DNA of 34,191 bases from DASXIW01 sp036497785 (GCA_036497785.1 DASXIW010000274.1:1-34191); one strand, 5' to 3'; counted from the stretch's first letter, positions 16,222-26,648 are shown. Notes: a model not told the origin generated them from the sequence alone. Numbers and translations are program-made.

Positions 16222-16368
16222 CTGGGCATCGCACGAAACAATGTCATTGTCCTCTCAGTGCCCGGGCGGCCGCGCCCTCCTGGTCGCTTTGACAGGAGTC
16301 ATCGGTTCGCCGCTTGAGCGATCGGCGTTGCGCGCATATCAAGCGGATAGATATTGCGGGGGCGAACA

Positions 16369-17361
16369 ATGGCGCGGAATCCGACTCTCGGCAGGCCAGC
16401 AACGGGTGCGGCGCGGCGGCACGTGGCCACCGTGTTCGGCGGCTCGGGCTTTATCGGGCGCTACGTCGTCAAGCGCCTGGCGGCAGCGGGTTATATCGTG
16501 CGCGTGGCGGTGCCCGATCCGGAAGGTGCGCTGTTTCTGAAGCCCATGGGCGCGGTGGGGCAAGTAGTGCCGCTCTATGCCACCCTGGCCAATCCCGCGA
16601 CGATCAGCCGTGCCGTGGAGGGTGCGGATCTGGTGGTGAATCTGGTGGGCATACTGGCCGAGCGCCGGGCGGGCGATTTCCAGCGCCTGCAGGCCGACGG
16701 CGCCGGGCTGGTGGCCCAGCATGCCGCCGCCGCCGGCGTGTCGCGGCTGACCCATATCTCGGCCATCGGCGCTGACCCCGCGAGCGCCAGTGCCTATGCG
16801 AAGACCAAGGGGCTGGGCGAACAGGCGGTGCGCGCCGCCTTCCCCGCCGCCGCGATCCTGCGGCCTTCGTTGGTGTTCGGCCCGGAAGACAAGCTGTTCA
16901 ACCGCTTCGCCGCCATGGCGCAGAGATCGCCGGTCATGCCGGTGATCGCCGGCGCGACCAAATTCCAGCCGGTCTTCGTGGGCGACGTGGCCGACGCAGT
17001 GATGGCGAGCCTGACCCGGGACGTGGCCATGGGCGAGACCTATGAGCTGGGCGGCCCGCGCATCTGGACCATGCGCGAGTTAGTGGCCTTCATCCTGGCC
17101 GAGACCCAGCGCAAGCGTTGTCTGATGAACGTGCCGATGGGTCTCGCGCGGCTGCAGGCCGCCGTGCTGGAGAGGCTGCCGGGCAAGCTGCTGACGCGCG
17201 ATCAGCTGCTTTTGCTGCAGCGCGACAATGTGGCGGGCGCGGGCATGCCGGGCCTTGGCGAGTTGGACATCGCGCCGACACCCGTCGAGCTGGTGGTGCC
17301 CGCTTATCTGGCGCGGTATCGGCCGGGCGGTGGGCGGCATGATCTGCTCGCGATGATATAG
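16369..17361 (+). CDS. NDUFA9-like NAD(P)-binding epimerase/complex I-associated protein
   Basis: This 330-residue protein has an N-terminal Rossmann motif (VFGGSGFIGRYVV, about 22-34), an LVVNLVGIL strand, THISAIGAD, and a Y-x3-K dyad in SAYAKTKGLGE. It then has RPSLVFGPED and FQPVFVGDVADAV. This pattern fits the atypical short-chain dehydrogenase group related to mitochondrial NDUFA9, often annotated as a complex I NDUFA9 subunit family protein in alphaproteobacteria. Its reaction, if any, is not known to me. The ATG at 16369 follows a G-rich stretch; a TTG at 16354 is an alternative. Transcription is divergent from the tRNA. Confidence 0.82.
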   Translation: MARNPTLGRPATGAARRHVATVFGGSGFIGRYVVKRLAAAGYIVRVAVPDPEGALFLKPMGAVGQVVPLYATLANPATISRAVEGADLVVNLVGILAERRAGDFQRLQADGAGLVAQHAAAAGVSRLTHISAIGADPASASAYAKTKGLGEQAVRAAFPAAAILRPSLVFGPEDKLFNRFAAMAQRSPVMPVIAGATKFQPVFVGDVADAVMASLTRDVAMGETYELGGPRIWTMRELVAFILAETQRKRCLMNVPMGLARLQAAVLERLPGKLLTRDQLLLLQRDNVAGAGMPGLGELDIAPTPVELVVPAYLARYRPGGGRHDLLAMI

Positions 17362-17561
17362 TCCCCAAACGGACCTATTTTGGCGGGCATTCAAGCGGAG
17401 ACGAGACAAGCGCTAACGGCAGGGCAGATATAAGGTCAGTTGTTCTGTCCTTTCGGCCAAAAATGACTCGTGATCCCGAAAAGGCGGCCGTATAGAAGTC
17501 GCGATGCACGTCGCTGCGCAATGCGTTGGCGTGTCCACCCTGTCGATGGATGGAGTCGGAA

Positions 17562-19028
17562 ATGCCGGAGCGCATGCTGCAATTTGTCCGCCTGCCACAA
17601 CAGACGCCGGCAAAGCGCGACAAATCCGTGCGCACCGCCGATTTTGGCGAAATCTATAGCGATTTCGATCCGCAGCAGGCCGGCGCCCAATCCAGCCGGT
17701 GCAGCCAGTGTGGTGTGCCGTTCTGCCAGGTGCATTGCCCGCTGAGCAATAATATCCCGGATTGGCTGAAGCTGACCGCCGAGGGGCGGCTGGAAGAGGC
17801 CTACGAGGTCAGCAGCGCCACCAACAACTTCCCCGAAATCTGCGGCCGCATCTGCCCGCAGGACCGCCTTTGCGAGGGCAACTGCGTCATCGAGAAGGGG
17901 TTCGAGAGCGTCACCATCGGCGCGGTGGAGCGCTTTATCACCGATACCGCCTTCGACAATGGCTGGGTGAAGCCGCTGCGGCCGCGCGCCGAGCGGGCGC
18001 AATCCGTCGGCATCATCGGTGCCGGACCGGGCGGCCTGGCGGCGGCGGAGATGCTGCGCGCCCGGGGGTATCAGGTGCATGTGTACGACCGTTACGACCG
18101 CGTGGGCGGCCTGATGATGTACGGCATCCCGAACTTCAAGCTGGAGAAGCACATCGTCATGCGGCGATGGAAGCTGCTGGAGGAAGGCGGGGTTGTGTTC
18201 CATCTGAACACGGAGATCGGCCGTGACCTGAGCTTTGCCGCGCTGCGCGCGCGCCATGACACGGTGCTGATCGCGACCGGCGTATACAAATCGCGCGACA
18301 TTGGCGGGCCGGGCGCGGGGCTGCCCGGCATTGTGCCGGCGCTGGAATACCTGACCGCCTCCAACCGCCATGGCCTGGGCGATTCGGTGCCCGATTTCGC
18401 GGCCCCCGATTTCCAGGGCAAGGCGGGCTCGACCGGCCGGCTGAATGCGCGTGGCAAGGCCGTGGTGGTTATCGGCGGCGGCGACACCGCCATGGATTGC
18501 GTGCGCACCGCCATGCGCCAGGGTGCGACCTCGGTGAAATGCCTGTATCGGCGCGACCGGGCCAACATGCCGGGCTCGATGCGCGAGGTGCGGAACGCCG
18601 AGGAGGAGGGCATCGAGTTCATCTGGCTATCCGCGCCCGAGGCCTTCCTGGGGGATGATACGGTGACCGGGGTGCGCGCCGCGCGCATGTATCTGGGCCT
18701 GCCCGACGCCTCCGGCCGGCAATCCGTGGAGGCGATCGAGGGCAGCCATTTCACGGTTCCCGCCGATCTGGTGATCAAGGCCTTGGGCTTCGACCCCGAG
18801 GACATGCCGGTGGCGTTCAACGAGCCGGCGCTGGGCGTGTCCGGTTGGGGCACGTTGCGGGTGGACCATCGCAGCTTCATGACCAGCCTGCCCGGCGTGT
18901 TCGCGGCCGGGGATATCGTGCGCGGTGCCTCGCTGGTAGTGTGGGCTATCCGTGACGGTCGGGATGCGGCCGCGCAGATGCACGCCTTCATGGAACAATC
19001 CACCACCGTAGCGGTGGCAGCGGAGTGA
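17562..19028 (+). CDS. gltD: Glutamate synthase (NADPH) small subunit
   Basis: This 488-residue flavoprotein passes electrons from NADPH to the GltB subunit for glutamate synthesis from glutamine and 2-oxoglutarate. Cysteines at 47, 50, 55 and 59 (CSQCGVPFCQVHC) and at 94, 98, 104 and 108 (CGRICPQDRLCEGNC) bind 4Fe-4S clusters. The FAD motif is GIIGAGPGGLAAAEML (150-165), and the NADPH motif is VVVIGGGDTAMDC. Near the end, GVFAAGDIVRGASLVVWAI completes the FAD site. ATG 17562 has GGAG 6 bases upstream; earlier in-frame starts exist but fall outside the family alignment. DUF2059 follows almost at once. Confidence 0.95.
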   Translation: MPERMLQFVRLPQQTPAKRDKSVRTADFGEIYSDFDPQQAGAQSSRCSQCGVPFCQVHCPLSNNIPDWLKLTAEGRLEEAYEVSSATNNFPEICGRICPQDRLCEGNCVIEKGFESVTIGAVERFITDTAFDNGWVKPLRPRAERAQSVGIIGAGPGGLAAAEMLRARGYQVHVYDRYDRVGGLMMYGIPNFKLEKHIVMRRWKLLEEGGVVFHLNTEIGRDLSFAALRARHDTVLIATGVYKSRDIGGPGAGLPGIVPALEYLTASNRHGLGDSVPDFAAPDFQGKAGSTGRLNARGKAVVVIGGGDTAMDCVRTAMRQGATSVKCLYRRDRANMPGSMREVRNAEEEGIEFIWLSAPEAFLGDDTVTGVRAARMYLGLPDASGRQSVEAIEGSHFTVPADLVIKALGFDPEDMPVAFNEPALGVSGWGTLRVDHRSFMTSLPGVFAAGDIVRGASLVVWAIRDGRDAAAQMHAFMEQSTTVAVAAE

Positions 19029-19033
19029 GGAAT

Positions 19034-19642
19034 ATGCGCCGAATCCCATTGGCCCTGGCGGCCATTCTCCTGGCAGGGACGTCTTTTTCCGTCCCGCGCG
19101 CCCAGGCCCAGACCCCGCCCGCGCCGGCCGCGACCCCAGCGCCCGCCGCCACGCCGGCGCCGGCTGCCCCATCGAATGCGGCTGCCGGGAGCCTGAGCAC
19201 CGCGCCCGTTCTGACGCCGGTCAGCGAGGAGGCCCATAAGCAGGCCGCCGCCCTGACCGAAATGATCGGCGTGAACCGCCAGAGCACACAGCTGATCGGC
19301 ATCATGCGCGGCCAGATGATCCAGCTGGTGATCCGCTCCGGCAACAAGACGCCGGACGATGCGACCAAGATCGTCGACGAGGTGCTGATGCCTGACTTCC
19401 TGGCCCAGCAGAACGAGCTGACCAACCAGATCATCGATGTGTGGGCGCGCGATTTCACCGTCGACGACCTAAAGGGCCTGCAAGCCTTCTACCAGACCCC
19501 GCTTGGCCAGAAGCTGATCCAGACACTGCCGGAGGTGACCCAGCAGGGTATGCAGACCGGCCAGGCCTGGGGCCAGCGCGTCTATCAGGCGGCGATTACC
19601 AGACACAAGGACGAGCTGATCCTGCGTGGCTTGAAGTTCTGA
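19034..19642 (+). CDS. DUF2059 secreted protein
   Basis: This protein of about 202 residues has an N-terminal signal peptide (IPLALAAILLAGTSFSVPRAQAQ). A low-complexity Ala/Pro run (about 30-50) follows, then a helical domain with LIGIMRGQMIQLV, MPDFLAQQNELTNQIIDVWARDFT, and LKGLQAFYQTPLGQKLIQTLPEV. The last segment is the hallmark of DUF2059, which has no established function. An in-frame GTG at 19025 overlaps the gltD stop; ATG 19034 directly follows GAGG. Placement between gltD and gltB suggests co-transcription, but no link to glutamate synthesis is shown. Confidence 0.85.
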   Translation: MRRIPLALAAILLAGTSFSVPRAQAQTPPAPAATPAPAATPAPAAPSNAAAGSLSTAPVLTPVSEEAHKQAAALTEMIGVNRQSTQLIGIMRGQMIQLVIRSGNKTPDDATKIVDEVLMPDFLAQQNELTNQIIDVWARDFTVDDLKGLQAFYQTPLGQKLIQTLPEVTQQGMQTGQAWGQRVYQAAITRHKDELILRGLKF

Positions 19643-19675
19643 GATTCCGAGATTGTTTTCGTGAAAGGGCGGCCG

Positions 19676-22600
19676 ATGATCCAGCGGATTGAAACCGGTG
19701 AAGAATTCGTACGCTCCTGGGATGCGAACGCCACGGCGCTTGCCGAGACCTATAATTCCGCGATGGAGCATGACGCCTGCGGTGTCGGCCTCATCGCGGC
19801 GTTGGACGGGCGGAAGCGGCGCGACGTGGTGCAGGGCGGCATTGATGCGCTGAAGGCCGTGTGGCATCGCGGCGCGGTGGACGCGGACGGCAAGACCGGC
19901 GACGGCGCCGGCATCCATATCGAAATCCCGCAGGATTTCTTCGCCGACGCGATCCGCCGCGGCGGCCAGCAACTGCGCCCCGGCCCGATCGGCGTGGGCC
20001 AGGTGTTCCTGCCCAAGACCGATCTGTCCGCGCAGGAACGCTGCCGGCAGATAGTGGAAAGCGAGATCCTGGCCTTCGGCTATGCCATCTATGGCTGGCG
20101 GCAGGTGCCGATCAACGTGGAATGCATCGGCGAGAAGGCCAATGCCACGCGGCCCGAGATCGAGCAGATCATGATCTGGAACGCCAAGGGCACGGACGAA
20201 GCCGCGTTCGAGCGCGACCTTTACGTGATCCGCCGGCGCATCGAGAAGCAGGCCATCGCCTCGCAGATCGCCGAGTTGTATTTCTGCTCCCTGTCCTGCC
20301 GGTCGGTCATCTACAAGGGGATGTTCCTCGCGCAGAGCCTGACGGATTTCTATCCGGACCTGCTGGACGAGCGCTTCGTCAGCCGTTTTGCGATTTATCA
20401 CCAGCGCTATTCCACCAACACCTTCCCCACCTGGAAGCTGGCGCAGCCCTTCCGCATGCTGGCGCATAACGGCGAGATCAACACCGTCAGCGGCAACATC
20501 AACTGGATGAAGTCGCACGAGACGCGGCTGGCGGACCCGGCGCTGGATCCGTACATGGACGATCTGAAGCCGGTGATCCAGGCCGCCGGATCGGATACGG
20601 CGACCATGGACAACGTGTTCGAGGTGCTGGTGCGTGCGGGGCGCGACGCGCCGATGGCCAAGGCACTGATGATCCCGGCCAGCATCGGCAACGACGCCAC
20701 CATGAAGCAGGCGCATCGCGACATGTTCCTGTATTGCAACGCGGTGATGGAGCCGTGGGACGGCCCGGCCGCCATCGCCGCGACCGACGGGCGCTGGGCG
20801 ATCGCGGGGCTGGACAGAAACGGGCTGCGGCCGCTGCGCTATTCCATCACCAACAAGGCCGTGCTGATCGTGGGCAGCGAAACCGGCATGGTGAAGCTGG
20901 ACGAAAGCGAGATTGTGGAGAAGGGGCGCGTCGGCCCCGGACAGACCATCGCCGTCGATCTGGATGCCGCGCGCTTCTACACCGATGAGGAATTGAAGGA
21001 CCTGCTGGCCCAGCGCCAGCCTTTCGGCGAATGGGCCAAGCGCATTCGCGAAATCGACCATATCGTCAAGACCGACGCGCCCGAGCCGGTGATGTATCAG
21101 GGCGAGGAGTTGCGGCGACGTCAGCGCGCGGCGGGCACCACGCTGGAAGAGCTGGAGATGATCCTGCACCCGATGGTGGAGGATGCGCAGGAAGCCGTGG
21201 GCAGCATGGGCGACGACACGCCGATCGCCGTGCTGTCGGACAAATATCGCGGCCTGCATCATTATTTCCGCCAGGCCTTCAGCCAAGTGACCAACCCGCC
21301 GATCGACAGCCTGCGCGAAACCCGCGTGATGACGCTGAAGACGCGGCTTGGCAATCTGGGCAACGTGCTGGACGAGGACAGCAGCCAGTTCGACCTGTTG
21401 CAGCTGGAAACCCCGGTTCTGACCAACGCCGAATTCACCGCCATGCGCGGCATGATGGGCGAGGCGGCCTGCGTGGTGGACTGCACCTTCCCGGTGGCCG
21501 AAGGCGAGTCCGGCCTGCGCGCGGCACTGGAACGCATCCGCCGCGAGGCCGAGGAAGGCGTGCGTGCCGGCTGCACGCATGTGATCCTGACCGACGAGGA
21601 TACCGGGCCCGAGCGCGCCGGCATTCCCATGATCCTGGCCACCGCGGGCGTGCACACCCATCTGGTTCGCTCGTCCCTACGCACCTTCACCAGCCTGAAC
21701 GTGCGTGCCGCCGAATGCCTGGACGTGCACAGCTTCGCCGTGCTGATCGGCGTGGGTGCGACCACGGTGAACGCCTATATGGCGCAGGAAAGCATCGCCG
21801 ACCGCCACCGGCGCGGCCTGTTCGGCGACATCTCGCTGAAGGCCGCCGTACAGCGCTTCAAGAAGGCGGTGGATAAGGGGCTGCTGAAGGTGATGTCCAA
21901 GATGGGCATCTCCGTCATTTCCTCTTATCGCGGCGGCTATAGCTTTGAGGCGATCGGGCTGTCGCGCGCCCTGGTGGGCGAGTTCTTCCCGGGCATGCAG
22001 TCGCGCATCTCCGGCATCGGACTGACCGGCATCGCCCGCAAGGTGCTGGACATGCACCGGGCGGCCTGGGAGTCCGAACGTGTGGTCCTGCCCGTGGGCG
22101 GCATCTACAAGCTGCGCCGCAGCGGCGAGACGCATGCCTTGGACGGCGCGCTGATCCATATGCTGCAGGAGGCGGTGGCCACCGACAGCTTCCAGACCTT
22201 CCGCCGCTATACCGAGGGCGTACGACGCATGCCGCCGGTGGCGCTGCGCGACCTGCTGGATTTCCGCATGGATGGCCGCAAGGCGATTCCGGTCGAGGAA
22301 GTCGAGAGCGTCACCGAAATCCGCAAGCGGCTGGTGGCGCCGGGCATCTCCCTCGGCGCGCTGAGCCCCGAGGCGCATGAGACGCTGTCCATCGCCATGA
22401 ACCGGATCGGCGCCCGCTCCGACAGCGGCGAGGGCGGCGAGGACGCGGCGCGCGCCACCCCGCGGCCGAACGGCGACAACGCTTCCTCGGCCATCAAGCA
22501 GATCGCCTCCGGCCGGTTCGGCGTGACCGCCGAATATCTCAATAATTGCCGTGAGATCGAGATCAAGGTCGCGCAGGGCGCCAAGCCCGGCGAAGGCGGC

Positions 22601-24216
22601 CAGCTGCCCGGTTTCAAGGTGACAGGGCTGATCGCCAAATTGCGCCACGCCACGCCCGGCGTGATGCTGATCAGCCCGCCGCCGCATCACGACATCTATT
22701 CCATCGAGGATCTGGCCCAGCTCATCTACGACCTGAAGCAGATCAACCCGGATGCCAGCGTCTGCGTGAAGCTCGTCTCGCGCAGCGGCATCGGCACCAT
22801 CGCGGCCGGCTGGCCAAGGCAAAGGCGGACGCCATCCTGATTTCCGGCCATTCCGGCGGCACAGGGGCCAGCCCGCAGACCAGCATCAAATATGCCGGCC
22901 TGCCCTGGGAGATGGGGCTGAGCGAGGCGCATCAGGTGCTGACGCTGAACCGGCTGCGCCACAAGGTGCGGTTGCGTACCGATGGCGGGTTGAAGACCGG
23001 GCGGGACGTGGTGATCGCCGCCATGCTGGGTGCCGAGGAATTCGGCATCGGCACCGCCTCGCTCGTCGCCATGGGCTGCATCATGGTGCGCCAGTGCCAT
23101 AGCAACACGTGCCCCGTGGGCGTGTGCAGCCAGGACGAGGCGATGCGGGCGAAGTTCACCGGCACGCCGGAGAAGGTGATCAACCTGTTCAGCTTCATCG
23201 CCGAGGATGTGCGCTATATCCTCGCTTCCCTGGGAGTGCGGAGTCTGGCCGAGGTGATCGGGCGCACCGATCTGCTGCACCAGGTCAGCCGTGGTGCTGA
23301 ATATCTCGACGACCTCGATCTGAACCCGCTGCTGGTGCAGGCCGATCCCGGTCCGCATGCGCGCTATTCCACCATGGCGGGACGCAACGAGGTGCCGGAG
23401 ACGCTGGACGCGCAGATGCTGTCCGATGCCGCCGCCTTCTTCTCGCGCGGCGAGAAGATGCAGTTGCAATATAATATCCGCAACACACACCGCGCGATCG
23501 GCACCAAGTTCAGCAGCGGCATCGTGCGGAAATTCGGCATGACGGGTCTGCAGCCCGGCCACGTCACGGTGCGGCTGCGCGGCTCCGCCGGCCAGTCGCT
23601 GGGCGCCTTCGCGGTGCAGGGGCTGAAACTGGAAGTGCTCGGGGACGCGAACGACTATGTGGGCAAGGGCCTGTCCGGCGCCACCATCGTGGTGCGTCCG
23701 GCCCCCTCCTCCACTCTGGTCAGCCAGAAGAACACCATCATCGGCAATACCTGCCTGTACGGCGCCACCGCCGGCCAGTTATTCGCCGCGGGTCAGGCCG
23801 GGGAACGCTTTGCCGTGCGCAACTCCGGCGCGGATGCGGTGGTGGAGGGTTGCGGATCGAATGGCTGCGAATATATGACCGGCGGCACCGTGGTGGTGCT
23901 CGGCGATATCGGCGATAATTTCGGCGCCGGATTCACCGGCGGCATAGCCTTCATCTACGACCCCGAGAAGCTGTTCGAATTGCGGGTCAACCCGGACACG
24001 CTGAGCTGGCAGCGCGTTGCCACCCCGCATTGGGAGAAACTCCTGCACGAGTTGGTGACGACCCATGCCCGGGAGACCAACAGCCGCTATGCCCAGATGC
24101 TGCTGCATGACTGGGGCCGTTCGCTGCCGCGCTTCTGGCAGGTGGTGCCGAAGGAATACGTGAAATATTTGTCCTCGCCGCTCGTGGAGGCGGGCGACAT
24201 CGCGTTGCGGGCGTAG
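19676..24216 (+). pseudogene. gltB: Glutamate synthase large subunit, split by a one-base frameshift
   Basis: Together the two frames encode about 1513 residues, the normal GltB length. C35 in EHDACGVGLIAALDG would become the N-terminal nucleophile of the glutaminase domain after propeptide removal. The FMN/synthase domain and the 3Fe-4S cysteines (CIMVRQCHSNTCPVG, about 23078-23116) are all present, and the C-terminal glycine-rich beta-helix is complete. At 22810/22811 the sequence reads GGC TGG where the family's GVAKAKADAILISGHSGG requires GGC GTG G. One missing G shifts the frame, and the first part ends early at 22840. No other lesion is visible, so this is a very recent mutation or a sequencing error. 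ATG 19676 follows AAGGG. Confidence 0.88.
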
Positions 24217-24251
24217 GAAAAATGCCCTGAGAGCCGACAGCTAAATAAAAT

Positions 24252-24275
24252 CCGGGAATAAACCGACTCTCCCGG
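24252..24275 (+). terminator. Weak hairpin after gltB
   Basis: CCGGGA (24252-24257) pairs with TCCCGG (24270-24275) across a 12-base loop, about 35 bases after the gltB stop. There is no T-run. It is a possible terminator but short. Confidence 0.3.
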
Positions 24276-24338
24276 GTGTCTTCATCTTGCTGACGTCGCA
24301 CCGTGGATCATCCCGGGCGGCATGGTCACGAGGAGAAG

Positions 24339-24434
24339 ATGTTGGAAACATTTCTGGTTGCAGCAATCGCCTTGGCCGTCGCGCTGCTTGGCTGTGCCGT
24401 GGTGGGGCCGCCTGGGCGCGGGCCGCGTTGCTGA
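24339..24434 (+). CDS. Possible 31-residue leader peptide upstream of the protease
   Basis: ATG 24339 sits 3 bases after AGGAGA-like bases and opens a 31-codon frame. It is a hydrophobic stretch (FLVAAIALAVALLGCAVV) resembling a lipoprotein signal, ending GRGPRC. The stop is 11 bases before the protease ATG at 24446, which itself lacks a good ribosome site, so translational coupling is conceivable. I recognise no family. It could equally be a chance frame or a decayed remnant. Confidence 0.3.
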   Translation: MLETFLVAAIALAVALLGCAVVGPPGRGPRC

Positions 24435-24445
24435 CGGTATCCGTT

Positions 24446-25837
24446 ATGAAGTCCGGCCCAATCCTCGCTGCCGGCCTTCTCGTGCTCGTCTCTGTGCCGG
24501 CAGCGGCGCAGCAAATGATGATGATGCCGGCCAGCCAGGCCGAACTCATCCGCGGCCTGCTGCCCAGCGTGGTCAACATAACGACGTTGGTCGCTGACGC
24601 TGCCCCTCCCCTGACGATCGAGGCCGGGAGCCAGGTTCCGGGGCGCCCCAAAGCCTTCCAAGGCTCCGGCCTCATTATCGACCCGAGCGGCGTGGTCCTG
24701 ACCAACGCCCACGTCATCGCCGGCGCGTATGCCGTCGAGGTGATGTTTTCCGATGGCGTGCGCGTGCCCGGCCAGGTTATCTCCACCGCCCCCAGCACCG
24801 ACCTCGCTCTCGTGAAGCTTGTCCCCCCTCACCCGCTCGCGGCGGTAAGCTGGGCTGACAGCGACAAGGTGCAGATCGGCGACCCGGTCTTCGCCATCGG
24901 CAACCCGCTCGGCGTCGGCCTGTCGGTCAGCTCCGGCATTGTCAGCGCGCTGAACCGCAACATCATGGACACGCCGTATGACGATTTCATCCAGACGGAT
25001 GCCGCGATCAACCATGGCAATTCCGGCGGGCCGCTGTTCAATCGGGATGGCGAGGTGATCGGGATCGATACCGCGATCCTCTCCCCCACGACGGGTTCGG
25101 TCGGGCTGGGCTTTGCCATTCCCGCGAATGACGCGCATTTCGTCACCAACCAGATGCTGCACAATGACCATGTGCGGCCGGCCTATCTCGGCGTCAGGAT
25201 CGAACAGGTGACCGCGGACATGGCGACCGCGCTCGGCCTTCCGGCAGCGACGGGCTCGATCGTCAATGTGGTCGATGCGGGCCAGCCGGGTTCGGTCGCA
25301 GGGTTGCAGGTCGGTGACGTGATCCTGCGCTACAATAACGAAACGCCGTCGGACGAACGCGCCTTGTTGCGCGCTGTCGCCAAATCCCCCATCGGCCAGG
25401 CCGTACCGGCTGTCGTGCTGCGTGCCGGACAGGAACGGGCCGTGCAGATCGTGCCGATCGCATGGCCGGAATCCGAGAACCCAGTTGGCACGAGTGCCGG
25501 CCAGGCACCCAGGGCCATCGTCGTCCCGGAAAATCTCGGCCTGCAGCTTAGCCCGCTCACGGCTGATCTGCGCACCCAACACGGCCTGCGCATGCAGCAG
25601 GCGGGCGTGCTGGTCGGCGGCGTCGCCGCGGGGACCGATGCATTCGAGCGCGGTCTCGCGCCCGGCGACGTGATCCTGCGGACGCAGGACAGCGACGTGG
25701 GATCGCCGCAAGAGGTTCAGGCGGAGATTGAGGCGGCGCGCGCCCGGCACAAGGCGTTCATCATGGTGCTGGTGCAGCCGAAGGCGCAGCAAGGCGGCGA
25801 TCCGCACTGGATGGCGCTCAGGGTCAGCGGATCGTAG
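24446..25837 (+). CDS. DegP/DegQ-like periplasmic serine protease with two PDZ domains
   Basis: This 463-residue protein has a signal peptide (MKSGPILAAGLLVLVSVPAAA) and a trypsin-like HtrA domain. The catalytic triad is H89 (LTNAHVI), D119 (STDLALVKL) and S193 (HGNSGGPLF). PDZ1 spans about 250-340 (LGVRIEQVT, PGSVAGLQVGDVILRYN), and PDZ2 runs to the end (GVLVGGVAAGTDAFERGLAPGDVILR). Such proteases degrade or refold damaged envelope proteins. Length and order fit DegQ/DegP, but I do not choose between them. I place the start at ATG 24446; upstream in-frame codons would add a non-signal extension. Confidence 0.9.
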   Translation: MKSGPILAAGLLVLVSVPAAAQQMMMMPASQAELIRGLLPSVVNITTLVADAAPPLTIEAGSQVPGRPKAFQGSGLIIDPSGVVLTNAHVIAGAYAVEVMFSDGVRVPGQVISTAPSTDLALVKLVPPHPLAAVSWADSDKVQIGDPVFAIGNPLGVGLSVSSGIVSALNRNIMDTPYDDFIQTDAAINHGNSGGPLFNRDGEVIGIDTAILSPTTGSVGLGFAIPANDAHFVTNQMLHNDHVRPAYLGVRIEQVTADMATALGLPAATGSIVNVVDAGQPGSVAGLQVGDVILRYNNETPSDERALLRAVAKSPIGQAVPAVVLRAGQERAVQIVPIAWPESENPVGTSAGQAPRAIVVPENLGLQLSPLTADLRTQHGLRMQQAGVLVGGVAAGTDAFERGLAPGDVILRTQDSDVGSPQEVQAEIEAARARHKAFIMVLVQPKAQQGGDPHWMALRVSGS

Positions 25838-25928
25838 GAAGCCACGACGTTTCCATCTGACGCCTTTCCTGCCTGCGTTCCGCAGCGCGATATTGGCGCC
25901 CCCTTCGGGCGGTGCCATAAGCGTGGGG

Positions 25929-26597
25929 ATGCGATTCCTCTATCACCTGCCGTTGTCGCCTTATTGCCGCAAGGTTCGGCTTGTGTTGGCCGAGAAGCGC
26001 CTTCCGTTCGAGTTGCGGGTGGAGAAGGTGTGGGAGCAGCGATCGGATTATCTCGACATTAATCCGGCCGGTACCGTACCGACGCTGATGGAGGACAGTG
26101 GGCTGGCCATTCCGGATTCCGCTGTGATTTGCGAGTATCTGGAGGAGGCGTATCCCGACACCTCGCTGATGGGCGAGACTCTGGCCGAGCGGGTCGAGGT
26201 CCGGCGGATGGTGGCGTGGTTCGACGGGAAATTCGCCGATGAGGTGACCCGCAACCTCAACGGCGAGAAATATCTCAAGCGCCTGTCCGGACGCGGCCAG
26301 CCCGATGCGGGTGCGTTGCGGGCGGGCTATACCAATCTGCGCGGGCATCTGCAGTATATCGGCTGGCTGGCGGAGACGCGGAAATGCCTGGCGGGCAGCC
26401 GGATTTCGCTCGCCGATTTCGCGGCCGCAGCGCATCTCTCGGTGCTGGATTTCGCCGGTGACGTGGATTGGGCGGTCAGCGCGCCGGCGCGGGAGTGGTA
26501 CGCCCGCATGAAGTCGCGGCCGAGCTTTCGGGCTTTGCTCGCCGATCGGGTCCCCGGCATGATCCCGCCCGAGCATTACGCGGATCTGGATTTTTAG
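25929..26597 (+). CDS. Glutathione S-transferase family protein
   Basis: This 222-residue protein has an N-terminal thioredoxin-like domain (FLYHLPLSPYCRKVRLVLAEK, with C13 and NPAGTVPTL). The glutathione-binding loop DSAVICEYLEE follows, and then an all-helical C-terminal domain with the ISLADFAAAAHLSVLDF N-capping motif. It probably conjugates or reduces small electrophiles using glutathione; the substrate cannot be told. ATG 25929 is preceded by GTGGGG. It stands alone between the protease and the aldolase. Confidence 0.88.
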   Translation: MRFLYHLPLSPYCRKVRLVLAEKRLPFELRVEKVWEQRSDYLDINPAGTVPTLMEDSGLAIPDSAVICEYLEEAYPDTSLMGETLAERVEVRRMVAWFDGKFADEVTRNLNGEKYLKRLSGRGQPDAGALRAGYTNLRGHLQYIGWLAETRKCLAGSRISLADFAAAAHLSVLDFAGDVDWAVSAPAREWYARMKSRPSFRALLADRVPGMIPPEHYADLDF

Positions 26598-26601
26598 GCT
26601 G

Positions 26602-26648
26602 TTGTTGCAACAAGTGGGCAGCGAGGGAGCTATCCTTATAGCTTGCCC
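26602..26648 (+). terminator. Inverted repeats after the GST gene
   Basis: A 12-base perfect palindrome, TTGTTGCAACAA (26602-26613), is followed by a hairpin with GGGCA/TGCCC outer and AGCTAT/ATAGCT inner arms around CCTT (26616-26648). Together they occupy the short gap before the aldolase gene and may act as a terminator or operator. Neither has a T-run. Confidence 0.3.

Noticed and set aside
17526..17561. TTG start for gltD at 17526
   Set aside because: ATG 17562 has a GGAG at good spacing and matches the family N-terminus (MPERMLQFVRL).
19469..21661. A 730-codon open frame on the minus strand opposite gltB
   Set aside because: Shadow of gltB caused by GC-rich third positions; no domain is recognisable and there is no sensible start context.
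22790..22840. Programmed ribosomal frameshift in gltB
   Set aside because: No slippery heptamer or downstream pseudoknot-like structure is visible at the break, and GltB is not known to be frameshifted.
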